A DNA stretch of 64,000 nucleotides from Leisingera thetidis (GTDB taxonomy: Bacteria > Pseudomonadota > Alphaproteobacteria > Rhodobacterales > Rhodobacteraceae), in NCBI RefSeq assembly GCF_025857195.1, contig NZ_CP109787.1:3723001-3787000 (forward strand), in the 5' to 3' direction. The notes under the pieces were generated by a model. The model searched no databases, was not told the origin of the DNA, and saw only the letters and a program-made list of their open reading frames with translations. Below are positions 38,428-49,261 of this stretch, in pieces (position 1 is the first letter of the stretch; each line of letters opens with the position of its first letter). A program made the position numbers and the translations under genes.

Positions 38428-39990
38428 CTAGGAGTCGAACCACCAGCGCTCCGAGCAGCGCAGACCGTCCATATCCCAGCCGTTCGACAGTTCACCATGG
38501 GCGACGTTCGAGGTCTTGGCATCGATGAAGTCGGCGAAGACCGGAACAACGATGCCGCCGTCGTTATGAATAATCGCCTGCGCTTCATGGTAGAGCGCTT
38601 CGCGGCGTTCTGCATCTCCTTCGCCGCGGGCTTCACTCAGAATGGCTTCCAACCGCTCAGTCGACCATTTGGTCTCATTCCAACCGCTCGCAATCGCGGC
38701 TTCGGAATAGGCTGACGACAGCATAGCATCCTCGGTGACACGACCGGACCAGCGTGTTGCGAAGAACGGCTTCACCGACCAGACGCTGGACCAGTAGCCA
38801 TCTTCAGGTTCGCGCACGACTTCGATATTGATGCCGGCAGCGGCTGCGTGCTCGCTAAACAGCTGCGCCATGTCCACCGCACCGGTAAACGGCGTGTCCG
38901 AAACATGCAGCTTGACTGTGACATCTTCGGCGCCGGCTTCCTTCATCAGCGCTCTCGCCTTTTCAGGATCATAGGCGTGCTGCTCAAGGTTGGCGTTGCA
39001 GTTCGGATACGCCGTGGAAATCGGGTGGTCGTTACCAATCGATCCATAGCCACCCAGGATTTTCTGCAGGACGTCCTCGCGGTCGATGGCGTATTTCAAG
39101 GCCTGGCGGACCTTAACATCCGTATACGGATCAGTATCCGTCCGCATTGCGAAGGCATAGTGGGCCTTGCCCGGCGTCTGGATCAGGTCAATGCCCGGCT
39201 GGCGGCTGAGCAATCTCGCAGTCTTGGGATCCACGAAGTTCATGGCGTGAATCTGGCCGGTGCGCAGCGCGGTGGTACGCGCCGTAACATCTGCAATGGC
39301 CAGGATCTCGACGGAGTCGAAATGCGCGCGTCCTTCTTTCCAGTAGTTCGGGTTGCGGGTCGCGACGGATTTGGTCCCGGGCTCGAAAGAGTCGAGGATA
39401 TAGCCGCCGGTGCCGTTGCCCGCATTGTAGTCGGTGTCACCCTCTGGAATGATCGGCATCCACTCGATGGACATCAGGTGGGCAAAGCCCGCGTCGGGAG
39501 CTGACAATTTGATCGTCACCTCATGCGGGCTGGTCGCAGAAATCTCTTCGATATGGGCCAGAAGTGCCTTGTTGGAAGATTTCGTATCGTCGCCCCGGTG
39601 CAGATTGACCGAGTAGACAACATCAGCTGCGGTCAGCGTCCTGCCGTTGTGGAACTCTACACCCTTGCGGAGTTTGAAGACCCAGGTCTTCTGGTCAGCC
39701 GCGGCCTCCCAGCTTTCCGCGAGTTCGGGTTGCAGCACACCATTGGGGCCAGCCTCGATCAGGCAGTTGCGCACCTGCATCTGCAGCATTGAAATGAAAC
39801 GGGTCTCGATGAGCTGTGGATCGAGCGAGTCCGACAGACTGGAATCCGATGTGCCAATCCGGAAGGTCCCGCCGGACTTCGGAGTGCTTGCATATGCCGG
39901 CATCGGCAGGCCATTGGCCCCCAGAAGCGCACCTGCTCCAATCGCGCCGGCACCAGCAAGAAGCGACCGTCGTGTGAAATAATGGTTCAT
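38428..39990 (-). CDS. Tat-exported peptide-type ABC solute-binding protein
   Basis: 520 residues. The N-terminus YFTRRSLLAGAGAIGAGALL carries a twin-arginine signal, so it is exported folded. The mature part is SBP family 5 (SLDPQLIETRF-like start, ADVVYSVNLHRGDD, VRQALKYAIDREDVL). The ATG at 39990 has AGGGA upstream; the open frame extends beyond but has no RBS. No permease is adjacent; the matching permease/ATPase set is probably at 50289-53728 beyond the transposons. Confidence 0.85.
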   Translation of the reverse strand: MNHYFTRRSLLAGAGAIGAGALLGANGLPMPAYASTPKSGGTFRIGTSDSSLSDSLDPQLIETRFISMLQMQVRNCLIEAGPNGVLQPELAESWEAAADQKTWVFKLRKGVEFHNGRTLTAADVVYSVNLHRGDDTKSSNKALLAHIEEISATSPHEVTIKLSAPDAGFAHLMSIEWMPIIPEGDTDYNAGNGTGGYILDSFEPGTKSVATRNPNYWKEGRAHFDSVEILAIADVTARTTALRTGQIHAMNFVDPKTARLLSRQPGIDLIQTPGKAHYAFAMRTDTDPYTDVKVRQALKYAIDREDVLQKILGGYGSIGNDHPISTAYPNCNANLEQHAYDPEKARALMKEAGAEDVTVKLHVSDTPFTGAVDMAQLFSEHAAAAGINIEVVREPEDGYWSSVWSVKPFFATRWSGRVTEDAMLSSAYSEAAIASGWNETKWSTERLEAILSEARGEGDAERREALYHEAQAIIHNDGGIVVPVFADFIDAKTSNVAHGELSNGWDMDGLRCSERWWFDS

Positions 39991-40131
39991 GGTTTTTCCC
40001 TGTTGCTGTCGTCGACCAAAATCCGCCGGGCTGAACCCTGATTTTGCGCCTGCAAAACGCAGACATTTGCGCATTAGGTCTAGGCAAATAGACGATGCGG
40101 CCATATATCTTGAAAGGCAAGTTGGCCGAGC

Positions 40132-40157
40132 TATACAAACGTTTAGTTTTGCTAAGC
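40132..40157 (-). promoter_or_regulatory. Probable LysR operator, copy 1 (SBP gene)
   Basis: The plus strand shows CTATA at 40132, then 11 bases on TTTAG-TTTTG-CTAAG (40143-40157), a TTAG/CTAA dyad fitting T-N11-A. The same layout (CTATA, same spacing, TTTAG-N5-CTAAA) is found at 57121-57146 upstream of the VanA-like gene. It lies between the SBP gene and its divergent LysR gene. Confidence 0.55.
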
Positions 40158-40176
40158 AGACGGAGGGTTAACACGG

Positions 40177-41118
40177 TTGGCTGCCAAATCTCTGCCTTCG
40201 CTGCGCGCCCTGCAGACGTTTGAGATCTTCGGGCGCACGATGTCCGTGTCGGAAACGGCACGTGAAATGAACATCACACCTGGCGCCGTCAGCCAGCAAC
40301 TCAAGGTATTGGAAGAGCAGACCGGCCAGTCTTTGTTTTCGCGGCGGGGAAGAGGGTTGTTCCTGCGCGAAGAAGCCTCTTCCTATCACAAATTGATCAG
40401 CGAAGCCTTTGAACTTCTGCATCTGGCACAAAACCACCTCGACAGTTTTGGCAAGCATACGCAGATTTCAATAAGCGCATTCCCGTCACTTTCGTCGAAA
40501 TGGCTATACCCGCTGCTGAACGATTTTCACGACGGATACCCCGATATTCCGGTTCACATACAATCCAATGTGCGGGAACCCGACCGCCACCTGGCCACAA
40601 CGACGTTCCGGATTACGCTTGGGAATCATGCACGAGCCTATCCTCACCAGGCACAGCTATTCACAGACGCCGTTTTCCCTATCTGCACGCCGACATTCCT
40701 TGAAAAATATCCTGATGCCGGCAATCCCGAAGTGCTTTCAACCTTACCGCTGATCTACACCGATTGGGGCTCTCATAACGTCGATCTGCCTAGTTGGGCC
40801 GATTGGTTCACATATGTGAATGCGCCTCGTCCGAAAGGTAATTCTTCTTGGGTATTCTCGCTATTCTCACTGGCTCTGGAAGCCGCCCTGGAAGACAAGG
40901 GTGTTATCCTTGGGCACGCATCAGTAATCGGGAAAGAATTGGAGAAAGGCCGGCTGATTCGCCTTTCAGAAGATCTTCTGGTTTTCCCAAAACCTTATTA
41001 TGTGTGCTGGGGTGAAGGAACTTTGCAGAACCCATCCGTCAAGAATTTCCTCGACTGGCTTCTTGCGGAAGGAAAACGATGGAATAAATTGTTCGCCGGC
41101 CCAAAAGCTCAACTTTAG
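40177..41118 (+). CDS. LysR-family regulator (GcvA-like)
   Basis: 313 residues, starting at a TTG with GGAGG nine bases upstream. The HTH is MSVSETAREMNITPGAVSQQLKVLEEQ, followed by a GcvA-type effector domain. Divergent from the Tat-SBP/Rieske/ADH genes; operator-like sites suggest it also controls the VanA-like operon at 57 kb. Confidence 0.83.
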   Translation: MAAKSLPSLRALQTFEIFGRTMSVSETAREMNITPGAVSQQLKVLEEQTGQSLFSRRGRGLFLREEASSYHKLISEAFELLHLAQNHLDSFGKHTQISISAFPSLSSKWLYPLLNDFHDGYPDIPVHIQSNVREPDRHLATTTFRITLGNHARAYPHQAQLFTDAVFPICTPTFLEKYPDAGNPEVLSTLPLIYTDWGSHNVDLPSWADWFTYVNAPRPKGNSSWVFSLFSLALEAALEDKGVILGHASVIGKELEKGRLIRLSEDLLVFPKPYYVCWGEGTLQNPSVKNFLDWLLAEGKRWNKLFAGPKAQL

Positions 41119-41328
41119 AAAAGAGCAAGTGTCACATACGCCGGACTCTGGTGCACCAACCAGATGATGGCCAGGATGTCCCTCTCCCCGGATGGGCCCA
41201 TTCCACGGCTTCAGTGACTGGTATGCCGGGCGCGGCGTATCCGTTCATTTCGGCAATACGGGCCCTAAGCTCTCGGCAGAATGCGGCGCAATTACCTGCC
41301 GGGCAATGCAGGTATTGGACTTGCCCGG

Positions 41329-42708
41329 CTTTAGCAGGCTGCAGAAGAAGTCGGCTCTCGACGCGGCCTGAGGAACATGATTCACCCTCAGCACAATTTC
41401 GGCGGGGGTTGGTGATGCGCGGGACGGACGAAGCGAGCGGATCGCTTTTCAGCTATGTCGATCTGGAAGAGCGCATCCCAGCACGGCACCCTCTCCGCAA
41501 GATCAGGCAGGTGGTCAACGACGCGCTGGCCAGTCTGGATGCCGATTTCGACGCGGTCTACACCGATTTCGGCCGCCCCTCGATCCCGCCGGAACGGCTG
41601 ATCCGGGCCAGCCTGATCCAAATCCTGTTCTCAATCCGCTCCGAGCGGCAGTTGATGGAACAGATGCAGTATAATCTGCTGTTCCGCTGGTTCGTGGGCC
41701 TCGGGATCGACGATCCGGTATGGGTGCCGACGGTGTTCACCAAGAACCGCGACCGGCTGCTGACGGCCGACATGTCGCGCAAGGTGATGGCGGCTATCCT
41801 GGCGCATCGCGAGGTCGCGCCGCTACTGTCGGACGACCACTTCTCGGTCGATGGCACGCTCATAAAGGCCTGGGCGTCGATGAAGAGTTTCCAGCCGAAG
41901 TCGGCGGGCACGCCGCCCGGCGATGATGGGCCGGGTGACCCGCCCGCGACATCCATTGCCCCTGCCGCACAACCCGCCCAGACCGAACCCGAGACCTCTC
42001 CAATGCCCCGCTACAGCCGCCGCACCCGAAATCCCGAGGTCAACTTCAAGGGCGAGAAGCGTTCGAATGCGACCCATGCCTCGGTCACCGACCCGGACGC
42101 ACGGCTCTATAAGAAATCCCCTGGCACAGGTGCGGTGCTGTGCTTCATGGGGCATGCGCTGATGGAGAACCGGCACGGGCTGGTTGTGCAAGGCGACCTG
42201 ACCCGCGCTGACGGCCGCGCCGAGCGAAAGGCTGCGCTGGACATGCTGCACCGCCACTCCCCCGGATCGACCCGGCAGCTGACCTTGGGAGCCGATAAGG
42301 GATACGATGCGGCCGAATTCGTCGCAGGTCTCCGCCAGGCCTGCGTCACCCCGCACGTCGCCAGGAAGGCGCGGCAGTCAGCAATCGACGGGCGCACAAC
42401 CCGGCACAAAGGCTATGCCCTGTACCAGAAGCACCGCAAACGGATCGAGGAGGCGTTTGGCTGGGCCAAGACTGTTGGCGGCATGTCCCAGACCGTCTAT
42501 CGCGGCGTCGAACGGGTGCGGTCGCGCTTCATCCTGACGCTCGCAGCCGGAAATCTCGCCCGGCTGCCCCGGTTGCTGGCGGAATGAGGCTCGAGGGGGG
42601 GACGCAGGCCTGCTTCCAGCCACCCAATCCGGAAGACCGATGAGAGAACTCATTCCACCACGGAGAACAGCGTCCCTCTGGCCTGACTAATTCAGCGGCC
42701 TGTTAGAG
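41329..42708. mobile_element. IS5-type insertion sequence
   Basis: A roughly 1.38-kb element with one transposase gene, bounded by imperfect inverted repeats at 41329-41346 and 42691-42708 (14 of 18 positions match). No clear target duplication was identified. It lies beside the IS3/IS66 nest. Confidence 0.7.
41415..42587 (+). CDS. IS5-type DDE transposase
   Basis: 390 residues, apparently intact. DDE residues are suggested by SVDGTLIKAWAS, GADKGYDA and RIEEAFGWAKT. The N-terminal MRGTDEASGSLFSYVDLEER and NLLFRWFVGLG are typical of this transposase group. The start is the ATG at 41415; the upstream in-frame part is outside the conserved region. Confidence 0.88.
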   Translation: MRGTDEASGSLFSYVDLEERIPARHPLRKIRQVVNDALASLDADFDAVYTDFGRPSIPPERLIRASLIQILFSIRSERQLMEQMQYNLLFRWFVGLGIDDPVWVPTVFTKNRDRLLTADMSRKVMAAILAHREVAPLLSDDHFSVDGTLIKAWASMKSFQPKSAGTPPGDDGPGDPPATSIAPAAQPAQTEPETSPMPRYSRRTRNPEVNFKGEKRSNATHASVTDPDARLYKKSPGTGAVLCFMGHALMENRHGLVVQGDLTRADGRAERKAALDMLHRHSPGSTRQLTLGADKGYDAAEFVAGLRQACVTPHVARKARQSAIDGRTTRHKGYALYQKHRKRIEEAFGWAKTVGGMSQTVYRGVERVRSRFILTLAAGNLARLPRLLAE

Positions 42709-42716
42709 GAGAGCAT

Positions 42717-43158
42717 TTAGCTCGCTTCGCGGACCCTGCGCTTGAAGGCGACGGGGCGCAGGCAACCAAATGATGAATGGCGTCTGACGGGGTTGAAGTT
42801 CTGGCGGAACAGGCTTGGCGCGATGATCCAGGCGTGCTCGCTGCCCGAAGTGCGCTTGAAGCGGCGCCTCGGGCGGACAACGAGACCGTTCGCGCGCATA
42901 TGCCGGGCTGTGCGATAACAGCCGACCTTGTGACCGTCATCAATCAAGTCACGGTGCATCCGCGGGCTGCCATAGCTGCCGTTCGACAGCGCAAACGCCG
43001 TGCGGATATGGGCCCAGACCCACCCTGCCCTGCCGCTGGCACTGACAGACCGGACGGTCGCGCCAGGCAAAGAGCCCGCTCGGACTGGCGCCTAGGGCAC
43101 GGCACATCCGGCTGATGGAAAAGCTCGCTTTCTCCGCCTCGATGAAATCAAAGCTCAT
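42717..43158 (-). pseudogene. IS3-type element A, orfB with internal deletion
   Basis: The minus strand begins MSFDFIEAEKASFSISRMCR (OrfB start) and later reads YGSPRMHRDLIDDGHKVGCY. The catalytic middle is missing: APSLFRQ is joined to NFNPVRRHSSFG, the far C-terminus. A frameshift separates the first 40 codons. It is therefore dead. Confidence 0.75.
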
Positions 43159-43254
43159 CGACTTGCATCTTTCGCGCAGAAGGCCGCGACTTTTTTAACG
43201 GTGTCGCGATCCTGCTTGAGGACGGCGACATCCCTGCGCAAGCGCTGCAACTCA
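43148..43254 (-). pseudogene. IS3-type element A, orfA 3' part
   Basis: Minus-strand frame ELQRLRRDVAVLKQDRDTVK then VAAFCARKMQVDEL-stop is the leucine-zipper end of an IS3 OrfA. It is cut at 43254 by the IS66 insertion and continues at 49751. Confidence 0.75.
43247..43254. repeat. IS66 target-site duplication, left copy
   Basis: GCAACTCA, identical to 49751-49758. Eight bases is the usual IS66-family duplication length. Confidence 0.9.
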
Positions 43255-43283
43255 GTAAGCGGCGCCTGGAGGGCACCGGCCTT

Positions 43284-43488
43284 TCAACTTGACGGCTGGA
43301 AATTCCAGGGGAGGAGTTCGCCGAGCCGACTGGCAGGGTGACCTGCAGCGATGGCTTCGAGGGTGGCCTTGAGGTAGGCGAAGGGCTCAGCGCCGTTGAT
43401 CTTTGCTGTGGTGATGAACGAAGCGATGCGGCCCCGGGCGCGGCCGCCTTCATCATGGCCGGCGAAGAGGGCGTTCTTTCCCGTCAGA
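43284..43488 (-). pseudogene. tnpC: IS66 tnpC, C-terminal fragment
   Basis: Minus strand LTGKNALFAGHDEGGRARGR then KINGAEPFAYLKATLE and LLPWNFQPSS-stop. This is the conserved TnpC C-terminus. Upstream coding continues at 46052 (ENLIRPIA), showing that the recombinase element split the gene at the IA/LTGKN junction. Confidence 0.85.
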
Positions 43489-43802
43489 GCCAGTTCCCGT
43501 TCATTCTGCCCATGTCGGACAAGTTTACCGGGTTCATTATCGTTGGCATGCCAATTTTGGCGCGGATGTGAAGGTTTTCCGCACGCTCAATCGCGGTGAT
43601 GGCCAACATGTTGGGCTCGAGCGCGATGCGGGGGTCGCGATCCTCGCGCCCGCCTGGATTCTGGATGCTTCGGTTTGTCAGGGTTTCGAGCTTGGCGCAC
43701 CATTGGTTTCCGCGGATGCGCTTTCCGAACTTCATACGGTTCTCGGGCACCTCGGTTTCCGGCGAGGGTTGAATAGCGACGAGTCACCCATGGAGGCCCC
43801 GA

Positions 43803-43961
43803 ATGAAGCATCTCAGATCCCTGACACCGACCCAGTTGCCGCTGCCTTTGGCGCCGGCACCATTGCTGACGGAACCGGAATACCGGTCGATGGTGACAGC
43901 CCTGGCGCAATTGCTGCTGACCGCGGCAACAGCCGGTCTGGGAGGGCACAGCAATGAATGA
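43803..43961 (+). CDS. Small ORF preceding the serine recombinase
   Basis: 52 codons: MKHLRSLTPTQLPLPLAPAP then LLTEPEYRSMVTALAQLLLT. GGAGG sits six bases before the ATG. The end overlaps the recombinase start, suggesting translational coupling. The protein is Pro/Leu rich with a possible C-terminal helix. Function unknown. Confidence 0.6.
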   Translation: MKHLRSLTPTQLPLPLAPAPLLTEPEYRSMVTALAQLLLTAATAGLGGHSNE

Positions 43962-46040
43962 CATGGCCCTCACGTTTCCACCGGAACTGCTGAAGCGTCA
44001 GGCGGTGATCTACGTGCGCCAGTCGACGCAGAGCCAGGTCATGACGAACCTCGAAAGCCAGCGCCGGCAATACGATCTTGTCGAGATGGCCCGCGGATAT
44101 GGATTTGCCGGGATCGATGTCATCGACGACGACCTTGGTGTATCAACCAGTGGCTGTCACGCCCGCCCCGGCTTCGAACGGCTCGTGGCCATGCTGTGTT
44201 CGGGCTCGATCGGCGCGGTCTTCTGCCTGGAAGTATCGCGTCTGGCCCGCAACGGGCGCGACTGGCATCACATGCTGGAGCTTTGCGGCCTGGTAGATGC
44301 GCGTGTCGTGGATCATGACGGCGTCTACGATCCGCGTCATCCCAATGACCGGCTGCTTCTGGGCATGAAAGGCAGCATCAGCGAGTTCGAGCCTGGCGTC
44401 TTGCGCACACGCATGGTTGAAGCCGCCCGCGCTAAAGCGCGCCGCGGAGAGCTGCGCTATACCCCGCCGACCGGCTATCTGTGGGATCGTGACGCTGGGG
44501 TGATGTTCGATCCCGATCTCCGGATCCAGGAAGCCGTCCGGCAGATCTTCTGCCGGTTTCGCGAGCTTGGAAGTGCCCGGCAGGTTCTTCTGGCCATGTC
44601 TGCCGAGGGCGTTCATTTCCCCAGACCCTCCGATGGTATCAGATTGACGAGCTTCGAATGGCAGCCCATTCGCTACCGCAACGTGATCAACGTGCTGAAG
44701 AACATGTTTTATGCGGGCGTCTACGCCTATGGTAAGACCGGCCGGCAAGCAGAAATCCGGGACGGGCGCGCGCATGTCACCTACAAGAACCGCAAGTCCC
44801 CCGAAGACTGGGATGTGGTGATCAGGGATCACCACCCCGGCTATATCGATTGGGAGGAATATGAGCGCAATCAGGCACAGCTGGCCAGAAACGCTTTCGG
44901 GCGCGCGGGCGGGGTCAAATCCGGCCGCGGCGGCGGCGCACTTCTGGCCGGCCTCCTCTGCTGTTCGAGATGCGGTCGGCGGCTGCATGTGGTCTATACC
45001 GGCCGCAATCCACGCCCTGTCTACCGCTGTGACACCCCCAACCTTCTTCTGGGACAGAAGCGCTGTATCACCTTCGGCGGGTTCCGGGCCGACAAGCTCA
45101 TCACCGAGGCCGTTCTTGAGGCCGTGGCGCCATTTGCCATCGACGCCGCTATCGAGGCACGTGCCATGTTGAGCCAAGCCGTGGAAGACAAGCGGCTGGT
45201 GCTCGAAATGGAGTTGCAGGAGGCCCGGTACGACGCATCTCTGGTGGAACGGCGCTACGACGCCTGTGACCCGGATAACCGTCTCATCGCAGCGGAATTG
45301 GAGAAACGATGGGAAGAGGCTCTGGGACGCGTTCGAAGCTTCGAGCAGCGCCTGAATATGGAGATTGCCGCAGTCCCGGACGTGGATGTCACCCGCCTGG
45401 AGCGGCTGGCGCAGGACCTTGAGGCCGCTGGGCGGCTCCGGCGACATCCATGCGCGACAAGCAACGATTGCTCAGAACGCTGATCGAAGACATCGTGGCG
45501 GATATCGACGACGATACAGGCGAAATCGTTCTGGTCGTCCACTGGAAGGGCGGCCGGCACACGGAATTGCGCGTCAAGAAGCCGAAGAGCAGCGAACACA
45601 ATGCCCGCACCAGTGAAGAGGCGCTGGGGGTCATCCGCGAGATGGCGGGACGCTGGCCCGATGAGTCGATTGCTGCCTGTCTCAACCGCATGGGAATGCC
45701 GACTGGCCAGGGCAAGACCTGGAATGCGAAACGCGTTTCATCCATCCGGCGTGTGAATGACATTCACGGATACCCGTCTGCTGACAAGGATGGCCCGTGG
45801 CGCGCAATGACCGAGGCAGCGAAAGAGCTCGGTGTGACCAATCACGTCATCCGCAAGCTGATAAAGGACGGTATTCTGCCCGCAAATCAGGTGGTCGATG
45901 GCGCACCGCACCAAATCCGGACGGCTGACCTGCATTCGGATAAGGTCAAAGACGCTCTCGCACGAAAAGGGCGCCCGTGTCGCGCTGGCCTCGACGACCA
46001 GCTATCAATGTTTCCAAGCACTTATGAAGGGGGTGCATAA
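43954..46040 (+). pseudogene. Large serine recombinase, frameshifted
   Basis: The N-terminal resolvase domain has IYVRQST with catalytic Ser24 and an SRLARNGRDW block; a recombinase domain and a zinc-ribbon region (LLCCSRCGRRLH, YRCDT) follow, then coiled coil. Near 45430 one base appears lost (GCCGCTGGGCGG where a Trp codon is expected), so the frame ends at 45483 while the true C-terminus (MRDKQRLLRTLIEDIVADID ... LSMF) continues in another frame to 46040. A sequencing error is possible. Intact length would be about 695 residues. Confidence 0.8.
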
Positions 46041-46051
46041 TGACCAACCAA

Positions 46052-46436
46052 CTGCGATTGGGCGGATCAGGTTCTCGACAGCATTGGAGTCGATCTCGAC
46101 GCGGCCGTCGTGGAGGAAGGTCTGCAGCCCGTCCCACTGCCGGTGGATGTAAGCCAGCTTCTCTCCGAGACGCGACTTTGAGGAGATCCGGCGGCGCTGG
46201 CTTTGCAGCCATTCTCCGAACCCGGCGACCAGCGGCGCGGTGCGGGCCTGTCGGGCCGACAGCCGCTGGCCGGGGCCCATGCCGCGGATCTCACCCTCGA
46301 TGCGGTAGAGCTCCGCAATCCGGCGCAGTCCCTCGGCGGCGATCGTCATGCCGGAGGCGCGCTTCCAGCACGACGCCGTCGCGGTCGAAGACCTCCTTCA
46401 GCTTCCTTCGGGCATGCGCCCAGCAATGCGCGACGG
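46052..46436 (-). pseudogene. tnpC: IS66 tnpC, central fragment
   Basis: Minus strand [20 protein letters not shown], a frameshift near 46350, then TIAAEGLRRIAELYRIEGEI and DSNAVENLIRPIA. This is the middle of TnpC. About 80 codons are missing between this piece and the N-terminal piece at 48052, so the IS3 insertion was accompanied by a deletion. Confidence 0.8.
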
Positions 46437-46490
46437 TGAACCGCACCGGGTTTGCCGGAGGCTTCAACTCCTGAGTAGGATGAAGCCACA

Positions 46491-47325
<835 letters not shown>

Positions 47326-47420
47326 TAAACCGGCAATTCCGTGTGCCCGCGCCCAACATGCTCTGGGTCAGCGATTTCACCTATGTCGCCACCTGGAAAG
47401 GGTTCGCCTATGTCGCCGCT

Positions 47421-47462
47421 CGCCATTGGGCTCGAACCAATGGCGCCTTCAATGGCTCGCTC
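47421..47462 (+). repeat. Palindromic insertion X2
   Basis: CGCCATTG-GGCTCGAAC-CAATGGCG followed by TTCAATGGCTCGCTC. It adds about 14 codons in frame between KGFAYVA and IDAYARKIV. Confidence 0.75.
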
Positions 47463-47493
47463 ATTGACGCCTATGCCCGCAAGATTGTCGGCC

Positions 47494-47532
47494 CCCTCTC
47501 GGCAGATTTGGCATGGCCAAATCGCCTGCCGG
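47494..47532 (+). repeat. Palindromic insertion Y3
   Basis: Begins CCCTCTCGGCAG and ends CTGCCGG, an outer stem around the perfect inner palindrome GATTTGGC-ATG-GCCAAATC. It separates KIVG from RVSTSAHAG and shifts the frame. Confidence 0.75.
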
Positions 47533-47738
47533 TCAATGGGTCGTGTCAGCACTTCGGCGCATGCCGGGTTCGTTCTCGACGCCCTGGAACAGGCTGTTCA
47601 CGAGCGGCGGCGGACAAAGGCGATGGGGCTTGTTCATCACTCCGACCGCGGCAGCCAATACCTTTCGATCAAATACACAGAACGGTTGGGCGAAGCTGGC
47701 ATCGAACCTTCCGTCGGCAGCGTTGGGGACAGCTATGA

Positions 47739-47796
47739 GTTCAAGCGGGTCTGCGCAGCGGATCAAATGATCCGGGGGGATCATTTGAAGGCGCAG
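47739..47796 (+). repeat. Palindromic insertion Z
   Basis: 58-bp insert between GDSYD and NALAET. The inner hairpin is CAAATGATCC-GGGG-GGATCATTTG and the outer arms are CTGCGC / GCGCAG. The frame is kept. Confidence 0.7.
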
Positions 47797-48052
47797 AACG
47801 CGCTGGCTGAAACGATCAATGGCCTTTTCAAGGCTGAGGTCATTCACCGCCGCGGCCAATGGCGCAACTTCGAAGCCGTGGAATACGCAACGCTCGAATG
47901 GGGGGATTGGTTCAACAACCGCCGCCTGCTTGAACCCATTGGGAACATCCCGCCGGCAGAAGCAGAGGCCAATTTCTACGCCGCTCTGGAAACTGAGGAC
48001 ATTGCCGCGTAACTAACTGAAATCAGCCTCCGGCAAACCCGGTGCGGTTCAA

Positions 48053-48081
48053 GGCGCATGCGAAGCATGCTGCCGAGAGGG
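48053..48081 (-). repeat. Palindromic insertion Y4
   Basis: Minus strand begins CCCTCTCGGCA and contains GCATGC-TTC-GCATGC. It lies at the junction of the IS3 element B right end with the IS66 tnpC fragment. Confidence 0.65.
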
Positions 48082-48637
48082 CATGAACAGTTTGCCCGAG
48101 CCCTTCAGGTGCTCGGCGAGCCGGTCGACTACGGGACCGAGGTGGAAGGCGGCGATGCCAACCCAATCGGCGAGCGTGCTGCGGTGAATGTCGATCCCGG
48201 CGCGGGCCAGGATCTGGCTCTGGCGGTATAACGGCAGATGATCCGAGAACTTTCTGACCAGCACATGCAAGATGGCGCCCTCGGTCGGCAGACCGCCCTC
48301 GATCAGATGCGCGGGGCCGGTGCCTGGATGACACCCTCGGCGCAGGCGCGGCAGGCATACTTGGGCCGGACAGTGACGATGACACGGAGCTGCGCGGGAA
48401 TAATATCCAGCCGCTCGGTGCGATCCTCGCCGATCCGGTGCATCTCGCCGCACCCGCATGGGCAGTCCAGGCTGTCCGGCTCGATCACCTTCTCGATCCG
48501 CGGCAGGTCCTTGGGCAGATTGCCCCGGTTGCGGCGGGCTGGCTTGCGCGGCGCCGGACCGGTGGACGTCTGCGCGTTTTGCTGCGCCTCGGCCTCGGCC
48601 ACTGCGGTCTCGAGATCCTCGAAGGCCAGCTGCCGGC

Positions 48638-48679
48638 CGCCATTGTCGCTCGAACCAATGGCGCATCAATGGCTTGCTC
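48638..48679 (+). repeat. Palindromic insertion X4
   Basis: CGCCATTG-TCGCTCGAAC-CAATGGCG followed by ATCAATGGCTTGCTC. It interrupts IS66 tnpC, which reads on the opposite strand, yet X4 has the same genomic orientation as X1-X3. Confidence 0.75.
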
Positions 48680-48907
48680 CTCGCTCAGCTTCTCCGACCG
48701 CTTGCCATGCACGACCTGGTTCAGCTCGGCAACGAGATGCTCCAGGCGTTTGTTGGCCTCCCGAAGCACATCCCGCTCGCGCAGCACTGCCAGAACGGCG
48801 TCACGCTGGTCTTCGGGAATGGCAGAAAGGTCGATGGGCGGGGCGCTGGACATGGCCGGAGCATACCCTGATCTGCCCCTCTGGACGCAGGCTTTCGGCT
48901 GCCCGAG

Positions 48908-49261
48908 TCACTCTGCCACAGCCGGGCAGCGCGCCTCCAGGGACCGCACCCGCCGCCAGTCCAGCCCGGCAAACAGCGCCTCGAACTGGGCGCGGTTCAG
49001 CGTCATCGCGCCATTGCGGATCGCGGGCCAAGTGAACGTGCTTTCCTCCAGCCGTTTGTATGCCATAACAAGCCCGCTGCCGTCCCAGAACAGGATCTTC
49101 ATCCTGTCCGCCCGTTTGGCGCGGAACACAAAGACCGTGCCCGTGAACGGATCTTCCGCCAGCGCTGACTGCACGAGCGCCGCCAGGCCGTCATGGCCTT
49201 TGCGGAAATCCACGGGCTTCGTTGCCACCAGTATCCGGACGCCCTGTGAGGGCATCAGCAT
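48908..49261 (-). CDS. tnpB: IS66 accessory protein TnpB
   Basis: 117 residues with the TnpB pattern: VRILVATKPVDFRKGHDGLA, DPFTGTVFVFRAKRADRMKI and WDGSGLVMAYKRLEE. It appears intact and overlaps tnpA by a few bases. Required for IS66 transposition, exact role unknown. Confidence 0.9.
   Translation of the reverse strand: MLMPSQGVRILVATKPVDFRKGHDGLAALVQSALAEDPFTGTVFVFRAKRADRMKILFWDGSGLVMAYKRLEESTFTWPAIRNGAMTLNRAQFEALFAGLDWRRVRSLEARCPAVAE

Larger units (their letters stand above)
43489..46051 (+). mobile_element. Serine-recombinase element inside IS66 tnpC
   Basis: Its borders are set by the interruption of tnpC. It carries a 52-codon ORF and a large serine recombinase. The two ends show only a weak inverted resemblance (a GTTCATT-N-TGC-like block on each side), so no true terminal repeat is claimed. 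Confidence 0.7.
48052..48853 (-). pseudogene. tnpC: IS66 tnpC, N-terminal fragment
   Basis: Begins MSSAPPIDLSAIPEDQRDAV and runs through KRSEKLSEEQ, CGCGEMHRIGEDRTERLDII, HVLVRKFSDHLPLYRQSQIL and KGSGKLFM. Two frame changes are present: one at the palindromic insertion X4 (48638-48679), one near 48310 consistent with a single lost base. Zinc-finger Cys residues are present. Confidence 0.82.

Noticed and set aside
47421..47462. tRNA fragment (T-arm) in palindromic insertion X2
   Set aside because: On the minus strand ATTGG-TTCGAGC-CCAAT resembles a T-arm, but the other X copies break the loop length and pairing, and no acceptor or anticodon arm is present.
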